The notes: generated from the letters alone by a model not told the origin. DNA of 64,000 bases from Listeria kieliensis (GCF_003369925.1 NZ_LARY01000001.1:806001-870000), one strand, 5' to 3'; positions 1 to 10,041 are shown, counted from the first letter of the stretch. A program made the numbers and translations.

Positions 1-851
1 TCATTAGCAATGCTGATCAAATCAATTTCGATCCGACCACAAGTTGGGCAAGAGATAAGTGTTGCCGCGTTAGACGAAAGGCCAAATGATTTGAGCAATT
101 CACGAGCCACTTTTACTTCTTCAACAGGATCGGCGCTAAGCGAAACGCGAAGCGTATTCCCGATGCCGCGACTTAAAATAGCACCCAGCCCGGCAGCGCT
201 TTTGATTCCGCCAGCAAATTGAGTTCCAGATTCTGTAATCCCAAGGTGGAGGGGATAATCAAAAGCACGACTTGCTTTGTCGTAGGCTTCAATTGCTAAA
301 TTCACATCCGAAGCTTTAAGAGACACGATGATGTCATGGAAATCCAAGTCTTCCAAAATTTTGATGTGATGCAGCGCACTTTCCACCATGCCATCCGCCG
401 TTGGATAGCCATATTTTTGGATAATTTTCTTTTCAAGGCTTCCAGCATTGACTCCAATACGAATTGGGATGCCTTTTGCTTTAGCTGCAGTTACCACTTT
501 TTCGACGCGTTCCCGGCGACCAATATTTCCGGGATTGATTCGAATTTTGTCAACTCCTGCTTCGATAGCTTTTAAAGCAAGACGATAATCAAAATGAATA
601 TCTGCCACAAGCGGAATGTGGATGCGTTTCTTTATATCGCTTAAAGCATTCGCCGCACGTTCATCCGGACAAGCCACTCGAACAATTTGACATCCAGCTT
701 CTTCAAGTCGCAAAATTTCAGCAACTGTAGCTTCAACGTCATGTGTTTTTGTTGTTGCCATACTTTGGATAAATAATTCATTGCTCCCGCCAATTGTTAA
801 ATTACCGACCTTAACCGGACGGGTTTCAGTTCGTAAAGTTCTCTCGTTCAA
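1..851 (-). CDS. ispG: (E)-4-hydroxy-3-methylbut-2-enyl-diphosphate synthase, 3' end cut by window
   Basis: IspG (GcpE) is the [4Fe-4S] enzyme that reduces MEcPP to HMBPP in the MEP isoprenoid pathway. The frame opens at a TTG (849-851) preceded on the minus strand by AAGGAGAG. It reads [22 protein letters not shown], then the TIM-barrel landmarks [25 protein letters not shown] and [10 protein letters not shown]. The first two cluster cysteines are seen as CPTCGR (about C268 and C271). The last part, with the third cysteine, lies beyond base 1. Listeria species differ in whether they keep the MEP pathway, so its presence is informative. Identification is firm; the TTG start is inferred from the ribosome binding site. 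Confidence 0.93.
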   Translation of the reverse strand, partial: MNERTLRTETRPVKVGNLTIGGSNELFIQSMATTKTHDVEATVAEILRLEEAGCQIVRVACPDERAANALSDIKKRIHIPLVADIHFDYRLALKAIEAGVDKIRINPGNIGRRERVEKVVTAAKAKGIPIRIGVNAGSLEKKIIQKYGYPTADGMVESALHHIKILEDLDFHDIIVSLKASDVNLAIEAYDKASRAFDYPLHLGITESGTQFAGGIKSAAGLGAILSRGIGNTLRVSLSADPVEEVKVARELLKSFGLSSNAATLISCPTCGRIEIDLISIAN

Positions 852-963
852 GGAAATTCTCTCCTTTTACATTCACTATTCAGAATTTATTTTTCTTTAG
901 TATCATATCACTTTTTTTAGAGGAAAGCACTAACTCTTAGATTAAATTTTTCTAAGAAAAAAA

Positions 964-994
964 GAAGAGGCCTCCAAATAATGGTGACCTCTTC
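964..994 (-). terminator. Rho-independent terminator after the DUF1189 gene
   Basis: Arms GAAGAGG (964-970) and CCTCTTC (988-994), with a partly paired interior. On the minus strand they are followed by a T-rich run (951-963). It closes the gene at 1001-1789 and separates it from ispG. Confidence 0.75.
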
Positions 995-1000
995 AAATTT

Positions 1001-1789
1001 CTATTCAGGTTTGTTTTGCGGGATCGTCCGAATCGCAAGGAAAATAACGATCAAGCTAACCGCCATGTTGATTTCCATTCCAAAGGGAACTTGAATTTGG
1101 AGCCATTCCACCACCATGCTGAAGACCGTTGCAAGTGTGATTCCGTAGGTCGCAATCATCCAGTTTTCCCGGTAGCTCACGCCGCCCCGTCCGAATCCAG
1201 TCAAGATAAAGCCAAATAGACCGTAAATCGCAACGCGGAAAAACATCATGCCGAGCATAAATATGAATAGGAAAAGCAGAATCAAAGGAACCACATATTT
1301 AGTCACATCTGTCACCGATCCATACATTGTTAAAAGATCGTCTTTATCAGAAATCCCAAGCGTCTTATAGCTAAAGGATTGAGAGAAACCACCAGCCGTG
1401 ATGTAAACGCCATCCGATAAGAAAGCAAAAGCACTTTCGTAGGAACCAATTTTGTTATCTACATCGTCTTTATCAAGAGTTCCGCTCGCGTCATAATAAA
1501 TATGCAAGCTTCCTTCATCGATTGAAATGGGAAGATCGTCGGCAGATTGATCTTTCGTGACGAGTTTTCCGCTTTGAACATTAAAATCTGGGATTTGATT
1601 TTGTAAGGATTCTTTGCTCAATTTAAGTACATTTTGTGTTGTCGTCGTCGTATAGTAAGCGAGTGGTAAAAAGGCAAGAAATCCCAGTACGATAAGATAA
1701 GTGATACTTTTACTTGTTTTATCTTTTCGGAAGGTTGCAATATCTTTTGGAGAATAAATACTTCTCCAAAAACGCTTAAAGATATTCAT
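1001..1789 (-). CDS. DUF1189-family multi-pass membrane protein
   Basis: A 262-residue protein of the DUF1189 family, function unknown. One membrane segment lies near the N-terminus (ITYLIVLGFLAFLPLAYY). An extracytoplasmic stretch of roughly 110 residues follows, then several hydrophobic segments in the C-terminal half. I prefer the ATG at 1789 (MNIFKRFWRSIYSPKDIA), which has GAGGTG upstream. An in-frame GTG five codons earlier (1804) has no ribosome binding site. The conserved MNIFKRFWRSIYSP-type N-terminus is typical of the family. It sits next to ispG, as in L. monocytogenes, but has its own terminator. Confidence 0.8.
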   Translation of the reverse strand: MNIFKRFWRSIYSPKDIATFRKDKTSKSITYLIVLGFLAFLPLAYYTTTTTQNVLKLSKESLQNQIPDFNVQSGKLVTKDQSADDLPISIDEGSLHIYYDASGTLDKDDVDNKIGSYESAFAFLSDGVYITAGGFSQSFSYKTLGISDKDDLLTMYGSVTDVTKYVVPLILLFLFIFMLGMMFFRVAIYGLFGFILTGFGRGGVSYRENWMIATYGITLATVFSMVVEWLQIQVPFGMEINMAVSLIVIFLAIRTIPQNKPE

Positions 1790-1967
1790 TTTTGTAGTCA
1801 GCACCTCACAATATTTGTTTGAAAATTTTTGAAGAGGGAAGAGAAAGATCGTATAGCGATTCTCAAGGCCCTGTCTGTTTTTAATGATAGCTTGAATTTA
1901 GCTTAAAAGCAAAGAGAAATTGCTGGAAGCAGAAAAATTGCATCAGTAGGTTAATCATGTTAGGCTA

Positions 1968-2011
1968 AAAGATGTAAACGATAGGACTAGAAGAGGCTTT
2001 TTTACATCTTT
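1968..2011. promoter_or_regulatory. Inverted repeat with cre-like sequence upstream of sodA
   Basis: Eleven-base arms AAAGATGTAAA (1968-1978) and TTTACATCTTT (2001-2011) are perfect complements 22 nt apart. The left arm overlaps TGTAAACGATAGGA (1973-1986), which fits the CcpA cre consensus TGWAARCGNTWNCW at 13 of 14 positions. It lies in the 300-bp divergent region between the DUF1189 gene and sodA. No other feature is clear in the rest of 1805-2089. Function is inferred only. Confidence 0.4.
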
Positions 2012-2104
2012 GTTGTTAGTACTATGGATGTAGATACTAAGCCAATAGATACAGTCTTAGTTTCGCTTGCGACAATCAAAATTATTTTCGAGGAGGAATT
2101 GACA

Positions 2105-2713
2105 GTGGCATACGAATTACCAAAACTACCATATACGTATGATGCGCTTGAACCAAATTTTGACAAGGAAACAATGGAAATCCATTATACGAAACACCAC
2201 AATACTTATGTAACAAAATTAAACGATGCGGTGAAAGATTATCCGGAACTTGCAAGTAAATCAGTAGAAGATCTTGTAGCTGATTTAAACAGCGTTCCTG
2301 AAAGCATCCGCACAGCGGTTCGTAATAATGGTGGCGGTCACGCTAACCACAGCTTATTCTGGACTATCTTGAGTCCAAATGGTGGCGGAGAACCTGCTGG
2401 CGCTTTGAAAGAAGCAATTGACAGTACTTTCGGAAGCTTTGATGCATTTAAAGAAAAATTTGCGGCTGCAGCAGCGGCTCGTTTCGGATCAGGTTGGGCT
2501 TGGCTTGTTTTGAAAGATGGCAAACTTGAAATCATCAGCTTGCCAAACCAAGACTCACCACTTACTGAAGGCTATACACCAGTTCTTGGTCTTGATGTTT
2601 GGGAACATGCTTACTATTTGAAATTCCAAAATCGTCGTCCAGAATACATCGATACATTCTGGAATGTTGTAAACTGGGATGAAGTAGCACGTCGTTTCGA
2701 AGCTGCTAAATAA
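2105..2713 (+). CDS. sodA: Superoxide dismutase, Mn/Fe type
   Basis: SodA converts superoxide to oxygen and hydrogen peroxide in the cytoplasm. The protein has 202 residues, the usual length. Metal ligands fit H27 (MEIHYTKHH), H82 ([11 protein letters not shown]) and the aspartate and histidine of DVWEHAYY. The start is the GTG at 2105, eight bases after GAGGAGG (2090-2096). A longer in-frame reading from ATG 2024 runs through the ribosome binding site and adds 27 residues not found in the family. The gene is monocistronic: the upstream gene is divergent and a strong terminator follows. Confidence 0.97.
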   Translation: MAYELPKLPYTYDALEPNFDKETMEIHYTKHHNTYVTKLNDAVKDYPELASKSVEDLVADLNSVPESIRTAVRNNGGGHANHSLFWTILSPNGGGEPAGALKEAIDSTFGSFDAFKEKFAAAAAARFGSGWAWLVLKDGKLEIISLPNQDSPLTEGYTPVLGLDVWEHAYYLKFQNRRPEYIDTFWNVVNWDEVARRFEAAK

Positions 2714-2727
2714 AATAGATGTGAGTA

Positions 2728-2790
2728 GAAAACCGTAAGAGAGGGACTATCTCCTTTCTTACGGTTTTCTTTTACTTTTTTTAATGAAAT
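2728..2790 (+). terminator. Terminator after sodA
   Basis: Thirteen-base perfect arms GAAAACCGTAAGA (2728-2740) and TCTTACGGTTTTC (2757-2769), followed by the T-rich tract TTTTACTTTTTTT. Confidence 0.9.
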
Positions 2791-2872
2791 TCTTATCTGG
2801 ATAAAGTGGAAAAGTTGATGGTTTTCAGATACAATAGGAAGAGGCATTAAACAAAGAGAGGGTTTGTGATAC

Positions 2873-5038
2873 GTGAAACTGAATTTTAGAAAAAAGAAAG
2901 ATCCAATCAAAAAGAAAAAACGTGCCGTTATTCCACTCCGTCTCAACATTTTATTTTTTGTTATCTTCATTTTGTTTTCTGTTTTAATCTTACGGCTTGG
3001 AATTGTTCAAATTGTTCAAGGCGATACGTATAAACGTCAACTCGAGGAAACGGATAATGTAACGGTTTCAAAAAATGTACCTCGGGGTGTTATTTTTGAC
3101 CGAAATTATAACCTCTTAGTTGGTAATACAGCTGTAAAAACGATTACGTATACACGCAGTGAGAAAACGAAAACATCTGAGATTTTACAGGTTGCTAAGA
3201 AACTCGATAAAATGATCAAAGTTGAACCTGAAAAATTAACGGAACGGGATTTACAAGATTACTGGATTTTAACGCATGAAAAAGAATCGCTTAAGCGTCT
3301 TTCTGCAAAAGAGAAAAACTTAGATTCTTCTGCGATGTACAAGAAACAAGTTAAAGATGTGACAAAAAAAGATTTGGATGATTTATCAACTGACGATAAA
3401 CGAATCGCTACGATTTATAAAAAAATGACAAGTGGTTATGCGATGACAGAATCCATTGTTAAGGGAAAAGATGTAACGGATGAAGAAATCGCTCGTGTGA
3501 GTGAAAACTTGGAAAAATTACCGGGTGTTGATACGACAACTGACTGGAATCGCTTCTACACGTATGATGAAACCCTTCGCTCGATTCTTGGATCCGTTTC
3601 TTCTGCGAAAGAAGGGCTGCCGAAAGAAAAAGCAGAATACTATCTTTCACAAGGTTATAGTCGGAACGACCGTGTTGGGAAAAGCTACCTTGAATCTGAA
3701 TACCAAAGTATTTTGGCTGGGCAAAAATCTCAGTCTGAAAGTGTAATGGATGCGCAAGGAAATATTATTGAAACTGTACAAAAAACAGAAGGCTCGAAAG
3801 GGAAAGATCTCGTTTTATCTGTTGATCTAGACTTTCAGCGTGCTGTAGAAGAAATCCTTCGTAATAACATTAAAAGAGGGAAAGCAGCAAGCGGATCTGA
3901 CTTATTAGATCGTGCATTTGTTGTCGCGATGGATCCTTATAGTGGAGAAATTCTTTCACTGGCTGGTCAAAAACTAAACAGTGATGGATCGTTTGAAGAT
4001 TATTCACTGGGAAGTTTTACAACGGCTTATAACATGGGTTCAGCCGTTAAAGGAGCAACTGTTCTTGGCGGGATCATGAGTGATTCGATTACAAGAAACA
4101 CTTACTTTACAGATAAACCCATTAAATTTAAGGGAACAAAAGCCAAAAGTTCTTGGTTTAACCGGAACGGAGAAGGAACGCGTACACTTAGTCCAGTTGG
4201 AGCGCTTGAAATTTCATCAAACTCGTATATGTATCAAGTTTCAATGAAAATGGCTGGCGCGAAATACGTCTATGATGGACCGCTTCGTGCACCGCTTACA
4301 ACTTTTGATAAGATGCGTTATTATTACAACCAATTTGGTCTTGGTGTTCAAACTGGGATTGACTTACCTGGAGAGCAAATCGGATATAAAGGGTCGGATG
4401 ACACGGTTGGTAAGATTCTCGATTTTGCCATCGGACAATATGACTCCTATACACCGCTCCAACTTGCGCAATACTCCTCTGTTATCGCAAATGGCGGTTC
4501 ACGGATTGCGCCAACGATGTTAAAAGAAATTCGTAACCCAAGTACGAGTGGAGACACAGTTGGATCGCTTGCAACAAGTACGCAACCGAAAGTAATGAAC
4601 CGACTAGGCGTTTCTGAAGCTGATATTGAAACTATTCAAAAAGGCTTCTATGCGGTAACCCATGGTTCTAGCGGAACGGCGCGTTCGGTGTTTACGTCTT
4701 CTGACTATGATGTAGCTGGAAAAACAGGAACGGCTCAAGCTTTCTATGATGGACCAAAAGAAGGCAATAACATGGCAGATGTGTGGAATACTACTTTTGT
4801 TGGGTATGCACCGGTTAAAAAACCGGAAATTTCGATTGCAGTCGTTGTTCCTTGGGAATATCGTAACGGATATAGCGATTCGAAAATCAACATGAGTATC
4901 GCTAAAGAAGTATTTGATAAATACTTTGAGCTTAAAAAACAACGTGCTGAACAAAAGAAAGAAACCTCACACGTGAATCAACCTGTTAACAATGTTGCAC
5001 AAGCGCGTGAAGCACAGTCGAAACAAACTGAGAAGTAA
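2873..5038 (+). CDS. Class B penicillin-binding protein (transpeptidase), PbpA/PbpH-like
   Basis: A monofunctional peptidoglycan transpeptidase of 721 residues, anchored by one N-terminal membrane segment (about residues 23-45) after a very basic start (KKKDPIKKKKR). A dimerisation domain follows, beginning NVPRGVIFDRNYNLLVGN. The C-terminal transpeptidase domain carries SAVK (S390, K393), SSN (448-450) and KTG (617-619). Start is GTG 2873 with AGAGAGGG upstream. The lysine-rich tail after about residue 680 looks disordered. The position next to sodA matches Lmo1438 (class B PBP) of L. monocytogenes, from memory. It probably works in elongation with the MreBCD proteins encoded at 57.8-60.3 kb; that link is inferred. 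Confidence 0.92.
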   Translation: MKLNFRKKKDPIKKKKRAVIPLRLNILFFVIFILFSVLILRLGIVQIVQGDTYKRQLEETDNVTVSKNVPRGVIFDRNYNLLVGNTAVKTITYTRSEKTKTSEILQVAKKLDKMIKVEPEKLTERDLQDYWILTHEKESLKRLSAKEKNLDSSAMYKKQVKDVTKKDLDDLSTDDKRIATIYKKMTSGYAMTESIVKGKDVTDEEIARVSENLEKLPGVDTTTDWNRFYTYDETLRSILGSVSSAKEGLPKEKAEYYLSQGYSRNDRVGKSYLESEYQSILAGQKSQSESVMDAQGNIIETVQKTEGSKGKDLVLSVDLDFQRAVEEILRNNIKRGKAASGSDLLDRAFVVAMDPYSGEILSLAGQKLNSDGSFEDYSLGSFTTAYNMGSAVKGATVLGGIMSDSITRNTYFTDKPIKFKGTKAKSSWFNRNGEGTRTLSPVGALEISSNSYMYQVSMKMAGAKYVYDGPLRAPLTTFDKMRYYYNQFGLGVQTGIDLPGEQIGYKGSDDTVGKILDFAIGQYDSYTPLQLAQYSSVIANGGSRIAPTMLKEIRNPSTSGDTVGSLATSTQPKVMNRLGVSEADIETIQKGFYAVTHGSSGTARSVFTSSDYDVAGKTGTAQAFYDGPKEGNNMADVWNTTFVGYAPVKKPEISIAVVVPWEYRNGYSDSKINMSIAKEVFDKYFELKKQRAEQKKETSHVNQPVNNVAQAREAQSKQTEK

Positions 5039-5040
5039 AA

Positions 5041-5076
5041 AGAATCCTGTCCGTTATGGGCGGGATTCTTTTTTTG
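5041..5076 (+). terminator. Terminator after the PBP gene
   Basis: AGAATCC pairs with GGATTCT, extended by a G-C-rich inner stem with wobble pairs. A seven-T run follows. Confidence 0.85.
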
Positions 5077-5115
5077 GAATAGGCACTAAAAGAACTGCGA
5101 AATAAGAGCTTTTAT

Positions 5116-5123
5116 GGTATGAT
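5116..5123 (+). promoter_or_regulatory. Extended -10 promoter for asd operon
   Basis: TGG followed by TATGAT (5118-5123) makes an extended -10 element about 55 bases before the asd start. No good -35 box is seen. I see no lysine riboswitch in the short leader. Confidence 0.45.
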
Positions 5124-5179
5124 AAGAAGAGTTTAAAGTGAACGAATCACTTTTTCCGAAGAGGAGGAGGAAATAGGTC

Positions 5180-6223
5180 ATGGCAAAAAACTATCATGTG
5201 GCGGTTGTCGGGGCAACAGGAGCAGTTGGAACACAAATGATCGAATTATTAGAGCAAGTTACTTCGTTTGAAATTGGAAAGGTTTCTTTTCTTTCGTCAG
5301 CTCGTTCAGCGGGCAAGAAAAAAACTTTCCGCGGAGAAGAAATCACAATTGAAGAAGCTAAACCGGAGAGTTTCTCGGGGGTAGATATTGCGCTTTTCAG
5401 TGCGGGTGGCTCGGTTTCTAAGGCTTTGGCGAAAGAAGCGGTGCAAAGAGGCGCGATCGTGATCGACAATACAAGTGCTTTTCGGATGGATCCAACTGTT
5501 CCGCTTGTTGTTCCAGAGGTGAATGAAGAAGCGCTCAAAAGACATGCGGGTATTATCGCCAATCCAAACTGTTCAACGATCCAAATGGTGGCGGCGCTTG
5601 AACCAATTCGTGAAAAATTTGGGCTGAATCGAATTATTGTTTCGACTTATCAAGCAGTTTCGGGCTCAGGAATTTCAGCGATTCAAGAGTTAAAGGATCA
5701 ATCACGTGCTATTTTAGATGGGGAAGATTTTACACCGGAGTACTTACCGGTTAAAGGTGACAAGAAACACTACCAAATCGCGTTTAATGCGCTTCCTCAA
5801 ATCGATGTATTTACAGATAACGATTATACATATGAAGAGATGAAGATGATCAATGAAACGCGCAAAATTATGGAAGATGATACGATGAAAGTAGCGGCGA
5901 CATGCGTGCGGATTCCAGTTGTAACAGGGCACTCAGAGTCTGTTTATATTGAAGTGGAAGAAGCGGGGGTTTCGGCTCAAGCGATTCAAGAAGCTTTAAA
6001 AAATGCGCCGGGAATTGTCTTGGAAGATGATCCAGCCAATCAAATCTATCCGCAAGCAGCTCTTTCTGAAAATAAAAAAGAAGTATTTGTGGGGCGCGTG
6101 CGGCACGATCTTGACGATCCTAAAGGCTTCCACATGTGGATCGTTTCAGATAACTTACTAAAAGGAGCTGCCTGGAATTCGATTCAAATTGCTGAAAGTC
6201 TTGTGAAATTAGAAATTATTTAG
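5180..6223 (+). CDS. asd: Aspartate-semialdehyde dehydrogenase
   Basis: Reduces aspartyl phosphate to aspartate semialdehyde with NADPH, the branch point for lysine/diaminopimelate, threonine and methionine. The 347 residues begin with the Rossmann motif [12 protein letters not shown]. The catalytic cysteine is in [10 protein letters not shown] (C131), and the histidine in [15 protein letters not shown] is part of the conserved C-terminal region. A strong GAGGAGGAGG precedes the ATG. The dapG reading frame begins 14 bases after its stop. First gene of asd-dapG-dapA-rnjB, the same order as in Bacillus subtilis minus the sporulation genes spoVFAB. Confidence 0.97.
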   Translation: MAKNYHVAVVGATGAVGTQMIELLEQVTSFEIGKVSFLSSARSAGKKKTFRGEEITIEEAKPESFSGVDIALFSAGGSVSKALAKEAVQRGAIVIDNTSAFRMDPTVPLVVPEVNEEALKRHAGIIANPNCSTIQMVAALEPIREKFGLNRIIVSTYQAVSGSGISAIQELKDQSRAILDGEDFTPEYLPVKGDKKHYQIAFNALPQIDVFTDNDYTYEEMKMINETRKIMEDDTMKVAATCVRIPVVTGHSESVYIEVEEAGVSAQAIQEALKNAPGIVLEDDPANQIYPQAALSENKKEVFVGRVRHDLDDPKGFHMWIVSDNLLKGAAWNSIQIAESLVKLEII

Positions 6224-6237
6224 AGGTGTTCTTAAAA

Positions 6238-7449
6238 ATGAATTTGATCGTGCAAAAATTCGGCGGAACTTCCGTCCAAAGTGAAGAAACACGAAAAATG
6301 GCTTTTGGCCATATCAAGCGAGCAACAGAAGCTGGTTATAAAGTGGTCGTTGTTGTTTCGGCTATTGGTCGCCTTGGTGATCCTTACGCAACGGATACAT
6401 TGCTTGAACTAATTGGTGCCAAAGAGACAAAACTTTCAAGTCGTGAAGAAGATATGCTTCTTTCTGTTGGTGAGACGATTTCTTGCGCGGTATTTACAAA
6501 CATGTTGAAAGAAGCTCGCGTGAATGCTGTTGGCTTTTCTGGCGGGCAAGCAGGCATTTTGACAACAAGTGAACACTTAAATGCAAAAATTCTCGAAGTG
6601 GATCCGAAACGAATTCGTGCAGCTTTCGATCAAGTAGATGTCGTTGTCGTAGCCGGGTTCCAAGGTGTAGACGAACATGGCGATGTCACAACTTTAGGTC
6701 GAGGTGGAAGTGATACTTCTGCAGCGGCTCTTGGTGTTGCGCTCCAAGCGGATTTCGTGGATATTTTTACTGATGTTGACGGGATGATGACGGCGGATCC
6801 ACGGATTGTCGAACATGCGCGTAGCCTTCCTCGCGTTAGCTATAACGAGGTGAGTAATATGGCTTATCAAGGTGCAAAAGTCATTCATCCACGTGCGGTT
6901 GAAATTGCGATGACGGCGAAGATTCCGATGCGAATTCGTTCCACCTATCTGGACGGCGAAGGGACACTTGTTACGGCGCTTTCGAATGAAGAAAGTCACT
7001 TTGATATTAAAGAACGCCTTGTAACAGGAATCGCTCATGTCACGAATTTAACGCAAATCAATGTGCGAATCGAAACACCAGACAAGCAACAGGATGCTTT
7101 TAGTCTTTTAGCGGAACATGGGATCAGTCTTGACTTTATCAGCATCGGGACTGAAAATATTGCGTTTACTGTTCCAGAAGAAAAAAGAAAGCAGACAGTC
7201 GAACTACTTGAAAAACAAGGATTTTCAGTGCTTGTTACGGAACACTGCGCGAAAGTATCAATCGTTGGGGCAGGGATTACTGGTGTTCCAGGTGTTACGG
7301 CCAAAATTGTCAGTGCTCTAGCAGCACTCGGGATTCAGATTTTACAGTCTGCAGATAGCCATACCACGATTTGGGTGCTGATTAGTGAAGAAGATTTAAT
7401 TCAAGCAGTCAATGCTTTGCATGATACTTTTTGCTTAGAAGTGGAATAA
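6238..7449 (+). CDS. dapG: Aspartate kinase I
   Basis: Phosphorylates aspartate to feed Asd. The N-terminus NLIVQKFGGTSV is the kinase signature. LGRGGSDTSAAALG and DVDGMMTADPR mark the catalytic core, and two C-terminal ACT domains (around KERLVTGIAHVTN and VSIVGAGITGVPGV) give feedback control. I take ATG 6238 (403 residues), nine bases after GAGGTG. A GTG at 6226 lies within the ribosome binding site. In B. subtilis the DapG isozyme responds to meso-diaminopimelate; the same is likely here from position and sequence type, but is not shown by the sequence. Confidence 0.94.
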   Translation: MNLIVQKFGGTSVQSEETRKMAFGHIKRATEAGYKVVVVVSAIGRLGDPYATDTLLELIGAKETKLSSREEDMLLSVGETISCAVFTNMLKEARVNAVGFSGGQAGILTTSEHLNAKILEVDPKRIRAAFDQVDVVVVAGFQGVDEHGDVTTLGRGGSDTSAAALGVALQADFVDIFTDVDGMMTADPRIVEHARSLPRVSYNEVSNMAYQGAKVIHPRAVEIAMTAKIPMRIRSTYLDGEGTLVTALSNEESHFDIKERLVTGIAHVTNLTQINVRIETPDKQQDAFSLLAEHGISLDFISIGTENIAFTVPEEKRKQTVELLEKQGFSVLVTEHCAKVSIVGAGITGVPGVTAKIVSALAALGIQILQSADSHTTIWVLISEEDLIQAVNALHDTFCLEVE

Positions 7450-7474
7450 AAATGCGAATCAGGAGGGATTAAAT

Positions 7475-8359
7475 ATGGATTTTGGAAAAGTAATTACAGC
7501 CATGGTGACCCCAATTCATCCGGAGAAAGATGTTGTTTGTCGTAAACGAATTCATCGACTTGTGAATCATTTGATTGAAACGGGATCAGACGGGTTAGTT
7601 GTTTCTGGAACGACAGGAGAATCGCCAACGCTATCTCATGATGAAAAAATCAAATTAATGACGGAAGTCGTCAAGGCAAATGATGGCCGAGCAAAATTAA
7701 TTGCTGGAACAGGATCAAATAATACGGCAGAAACGATTGCGTTTACAAAAGAAGTTGCAGACTTAGGGGGCTATGATGCAGCCCTTGTTGTCACACCTTA
7801 CTACAATAAACCAAATCAACGAGGAATCTATGAACATTTTAAAGCGGTAGCAGAAAATAGTCCGCTACCAATTATGATTTATAACATTCCTGGACGTTCT
7901 GTTGTTAATATCGAGCCAGAAACCATTATTGCATTATCCAAACTGGAGAACATTGTTTCCGTAAAAGAATCAAGTGGAAATTTAGAAAACATTTCGCAAA
8001 TCGTGGAAGAAACAGCAGATGACTTTACCGTTTATAGCGGAGACGACAGCTTAACACTCCCTATTTTGTCAGTCGGCGGTCGTGGTGTCGTTTCTGTACT
8101 GAGCCACGTGGCGGGAAATGAAACGAAAGAAATGATTGAAGCTTACGAGAACGGGGAAGTGAAAAAAGCAGCTGAAATCCACAGAAGACTGCTTCCACTT
8201 ATGCGTGGTTTGTTTAGTTCACCAAATCCTGCTCCGACGAAGTTTTTGTTAAATGATAGGGGCGTTGATGTTGGTCACGTTCGCTTGCCGCTTGTTGATT
8301 TAGACGAGGAACAAGGCAAGAAACTTAAAGCGATTTATGAAGAGTCGCAAAAAAGCTAA
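7475..8359 (+). CDS. dapA: 4-hydroxy-tetrahydrodipicolinate synthase
   Basis: Condenses aspartate semialdehyde with pyruvate, the first committed step to diaminopimelate and lysine. At 294 residues it has the standard length. The Schiff-base lysine is K164 (SVKESSGN), the proton-relay tyrosine is Y136 (MIYNIPGRS), and GTTGES (45-50) forms the substrate loop. AGGAGGG precedes the ATG. It is the third gene of the operon with asd and dapG, so cell-wall precursor supply is made as one unit. rnjB follows after 14 bases. Confidence 0.97.
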   Translation: MDFGKVITAMVTPIHPEKDVVCRKRIHRLVNHLIETGSDGLVVSGTTGESPTLSHDEKIKLMTEVVKANDGRAKLIAGTGSNNTAETIAFTKEVADLGGYDAALVVTPYYNKPNQRGIYEHFKAVAENSPLPIMIYNIPGRSVVNIEPETIIALSKLENIVSVKESSGNLENISQIVEETADDFTVYSGDDSLTLPILSVGGRGVVSVLSHVAGNETKEMIEAYENGEVKKAAEIHRRLLPLMRGLFSSPNPAPTKFLLNDRGVDVGHVRLPLVDLDEEQGKKLKAIYEESQKS

Positions 8360-8373
8360 AGGAGGTTTACGCT

Positions 8374-10041
8374 TTGCCACTAAAAAAAGCGAAACAGATT
8401 AAAATTATTCCGCTGGGCGGGGTAGATGAAAGCGGGAAAAATATGTATGTCGTCGAAGTAGACGATGAAATTTTTGTCTTAGATGCTGGGCTGATGTTCC
8501 CAGAAGATGAACTTCTAGGCATTGATGTTGTTATTCCTGATTTCAAATATTTAGAAGAAAATAAAGACCGTGTGAAAGCGATTATCCTTTCTCATGGACA
8601 TGAAGATGCGATTGGAGCTTTGCCTTATTTGCTTCAAAAGGTCAAAGCGCCTGTTTACGGGACTGAATTAACGATCGCACTCGCTAAAAATTCTGTTAAA
8701 GAATACCGGAAAGTGCGGTTTAAAAATTTCCATGTGATTGATGAAGATAGCGTCATCAAATTTAATAAAGTCAATGTCCAATTTTTCCGGACGACACACA
8801 CGATTCCTGACTCAGTTGGGATTGTGATTGGTACGAGTGAAGGTTCGATTGTTTATTCGGGTGATTTTAAATTTGATCAATCCGCAAAAGAAGGCTATGA
8901 AACAAGTCTTAGTGCCATTGCAGATGTTGGAGAAGCTGGCGTTCTGGCCTTGCTATCAGATAGCTCGGAAGCCGAGCATCCAGGAACAACTTCGAGCGAT
9001 AGCGAAATCGAACAAGAAGTGCGTCACGCTTTTCGAACGGCTGAGGGTCGGATTATCGTTGCTTGTGTAGCTTCGAATGTTATTCGTTTGCAACAAGTGC
9101 TAGATGCTTCTGCGGCAACAAAACGAAAAGTCGTTATCGTTGGGAAAGAACTAGAACGCGTTGTTGAAATTACAAGTAGCTTAGATAAGCTCAAAATGGA
9201 CGATGATTTGATTATTCCATTTAAAGAAATGAAAAAATACCCAGATGATGAAATTACTATCATTGAAACAGGAAATCTTGGTGAGCCAATTCAGTCGCTT
9301 CAATTAATGACAAAAGGAAATCATCCAAAAGTCAATATTAAAGCGGGGGATACCGTTTATATCACAACAACACCAAGCCCATCTTTAGAAACAATGATGG
9401 CAAAAACAATCGATATGCTGTACCGAGCTGGTGCACGTGTTCTCACGATGAGCCGTGATTTGTTTGTGTCTGGGCATGCAAGCCAAGATGACTTGAAATT
9501 ATTGCTCAATTTACTGAAACCAACTTACTTTGTACCCGTTCACGGCGAATATCGGATGCTCATTGCACATGCTAAACTAGCAAATAGCGTGGGCATTCCA
9601 AAATCCAATGTTTTTGTAGTTGGAAAAGGAGAAGTCGTGGAATATAAAGCAGGGCGCATGTCCGTTGGGAACCGCGTTTATGCTGGGAATACGCTGATCG
9701 ACGGCTTAGGTGTTGGCGATGTTGGGAACATTGTCTTAAGAGACCGAAAACTTCTTTCGGAAGACGGGATTTTCATCGTTGTGGTTACGCTTAGTCGGCG
9801 CCATAAAAAAATCATTTCAGGACCTGAAATGATTTCAAGAGGTTTTGTGTATGTACGTGAATCGGAACGCTTAATTGAAGACTCTCAAAAACTTGTAAGT
9901 AAAATCATTGAGAAAAACTTGCAAGATAGTGAGTTTGAATGGTCGAAGTTGAAGCAGGATATTCGCGATCAACTAAATCGTTTCTTGTTTGAACAAACAA
10001 AACGCCGTCCGATGATTTTACCAATTATTATGGAAGTCTAG
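8374..10041 (+). CDS. rnjB: Ribonuclease J2
   Basis: Metallo-beta-lactamase/beta-CASP ribonuclease of 555 residues that partners RNase J1 in RNA turnover and processing. The start is TTG 8374 with AAAGGAGG at 8357-8364. The metal motif reads HGHEDAIG (H74, H76, D78), with alanine at position 79 where J1 enzymes have histidine (HGHEDHIG). This identifies it as J2 and fits the weak nuclease activity described for J2 proteins. RNase J landmarks SGDFKFD, FVSGHASQDDL and PVHGEYRML are present. Its place after dapA is shared with B. subtilis. Confidence 0.93.
   Translation: MPLKKAKQIKIIPLGGVDESGKNMYVVEVDDEIFVLDAGLMFPEDELLGIDVVIPDFKYLEENKDRVKAIILSHGHEDAIGALPYLLQKVKAPVYGTELTIALAKNSVKEYRKVRFKNFHVIDEDSVIKFNKVNVQFFRTTHTIPDSVGIVIGTSEGSIVYSGDFKFDQSAKEGYETSLSAIADVGEAGVLALLSDSSEAEHPGTTSSDSEIEQEVRHAFRTAEGRIIVACVASNVIRLQQVLDASAATKRKVVIVGKELERVVEITSSLDKLKMDDDLIIPFKEMKKYPDDEITIIETGNLGEPIQSLQLMTKGNHPKVNIKAGDTVYITTTPSPSLETMMAKTIDMLYRAGARVLTMSRDLFVSGHASQDDLKLLLNLLKPTYFVPVHGEYRMLIAHAKLANSVGIPKSNVFVVGKGEVVEYKAGRMSVGNRVYAGNTLIDGLGVGDVGNIVLRDRKLLSEDGIFIVVVTLSRRHKKIISGPEMISRGFVYVRESERLIEDSQKLVSKIIEKNLQDSEFEWSKLKQDIRDQLNRFLFEQTKRRPMILPIIMEV

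Noticed and set aside
2024-2104. An N-terminal extension of SodA from ATG 2024.
   Set aside because: It would translate through the GAGGAGG ribosome binding site, and the added residues do not resemble any SodA; GTG 2105 gives the normal 202 residues.
5124-5179. A lysine riboswitch before asd-dapG-dapA.
   Set aside because: The leader is only about 50 bases, far too short for the lysine aptamer, and no L-box motif is present.
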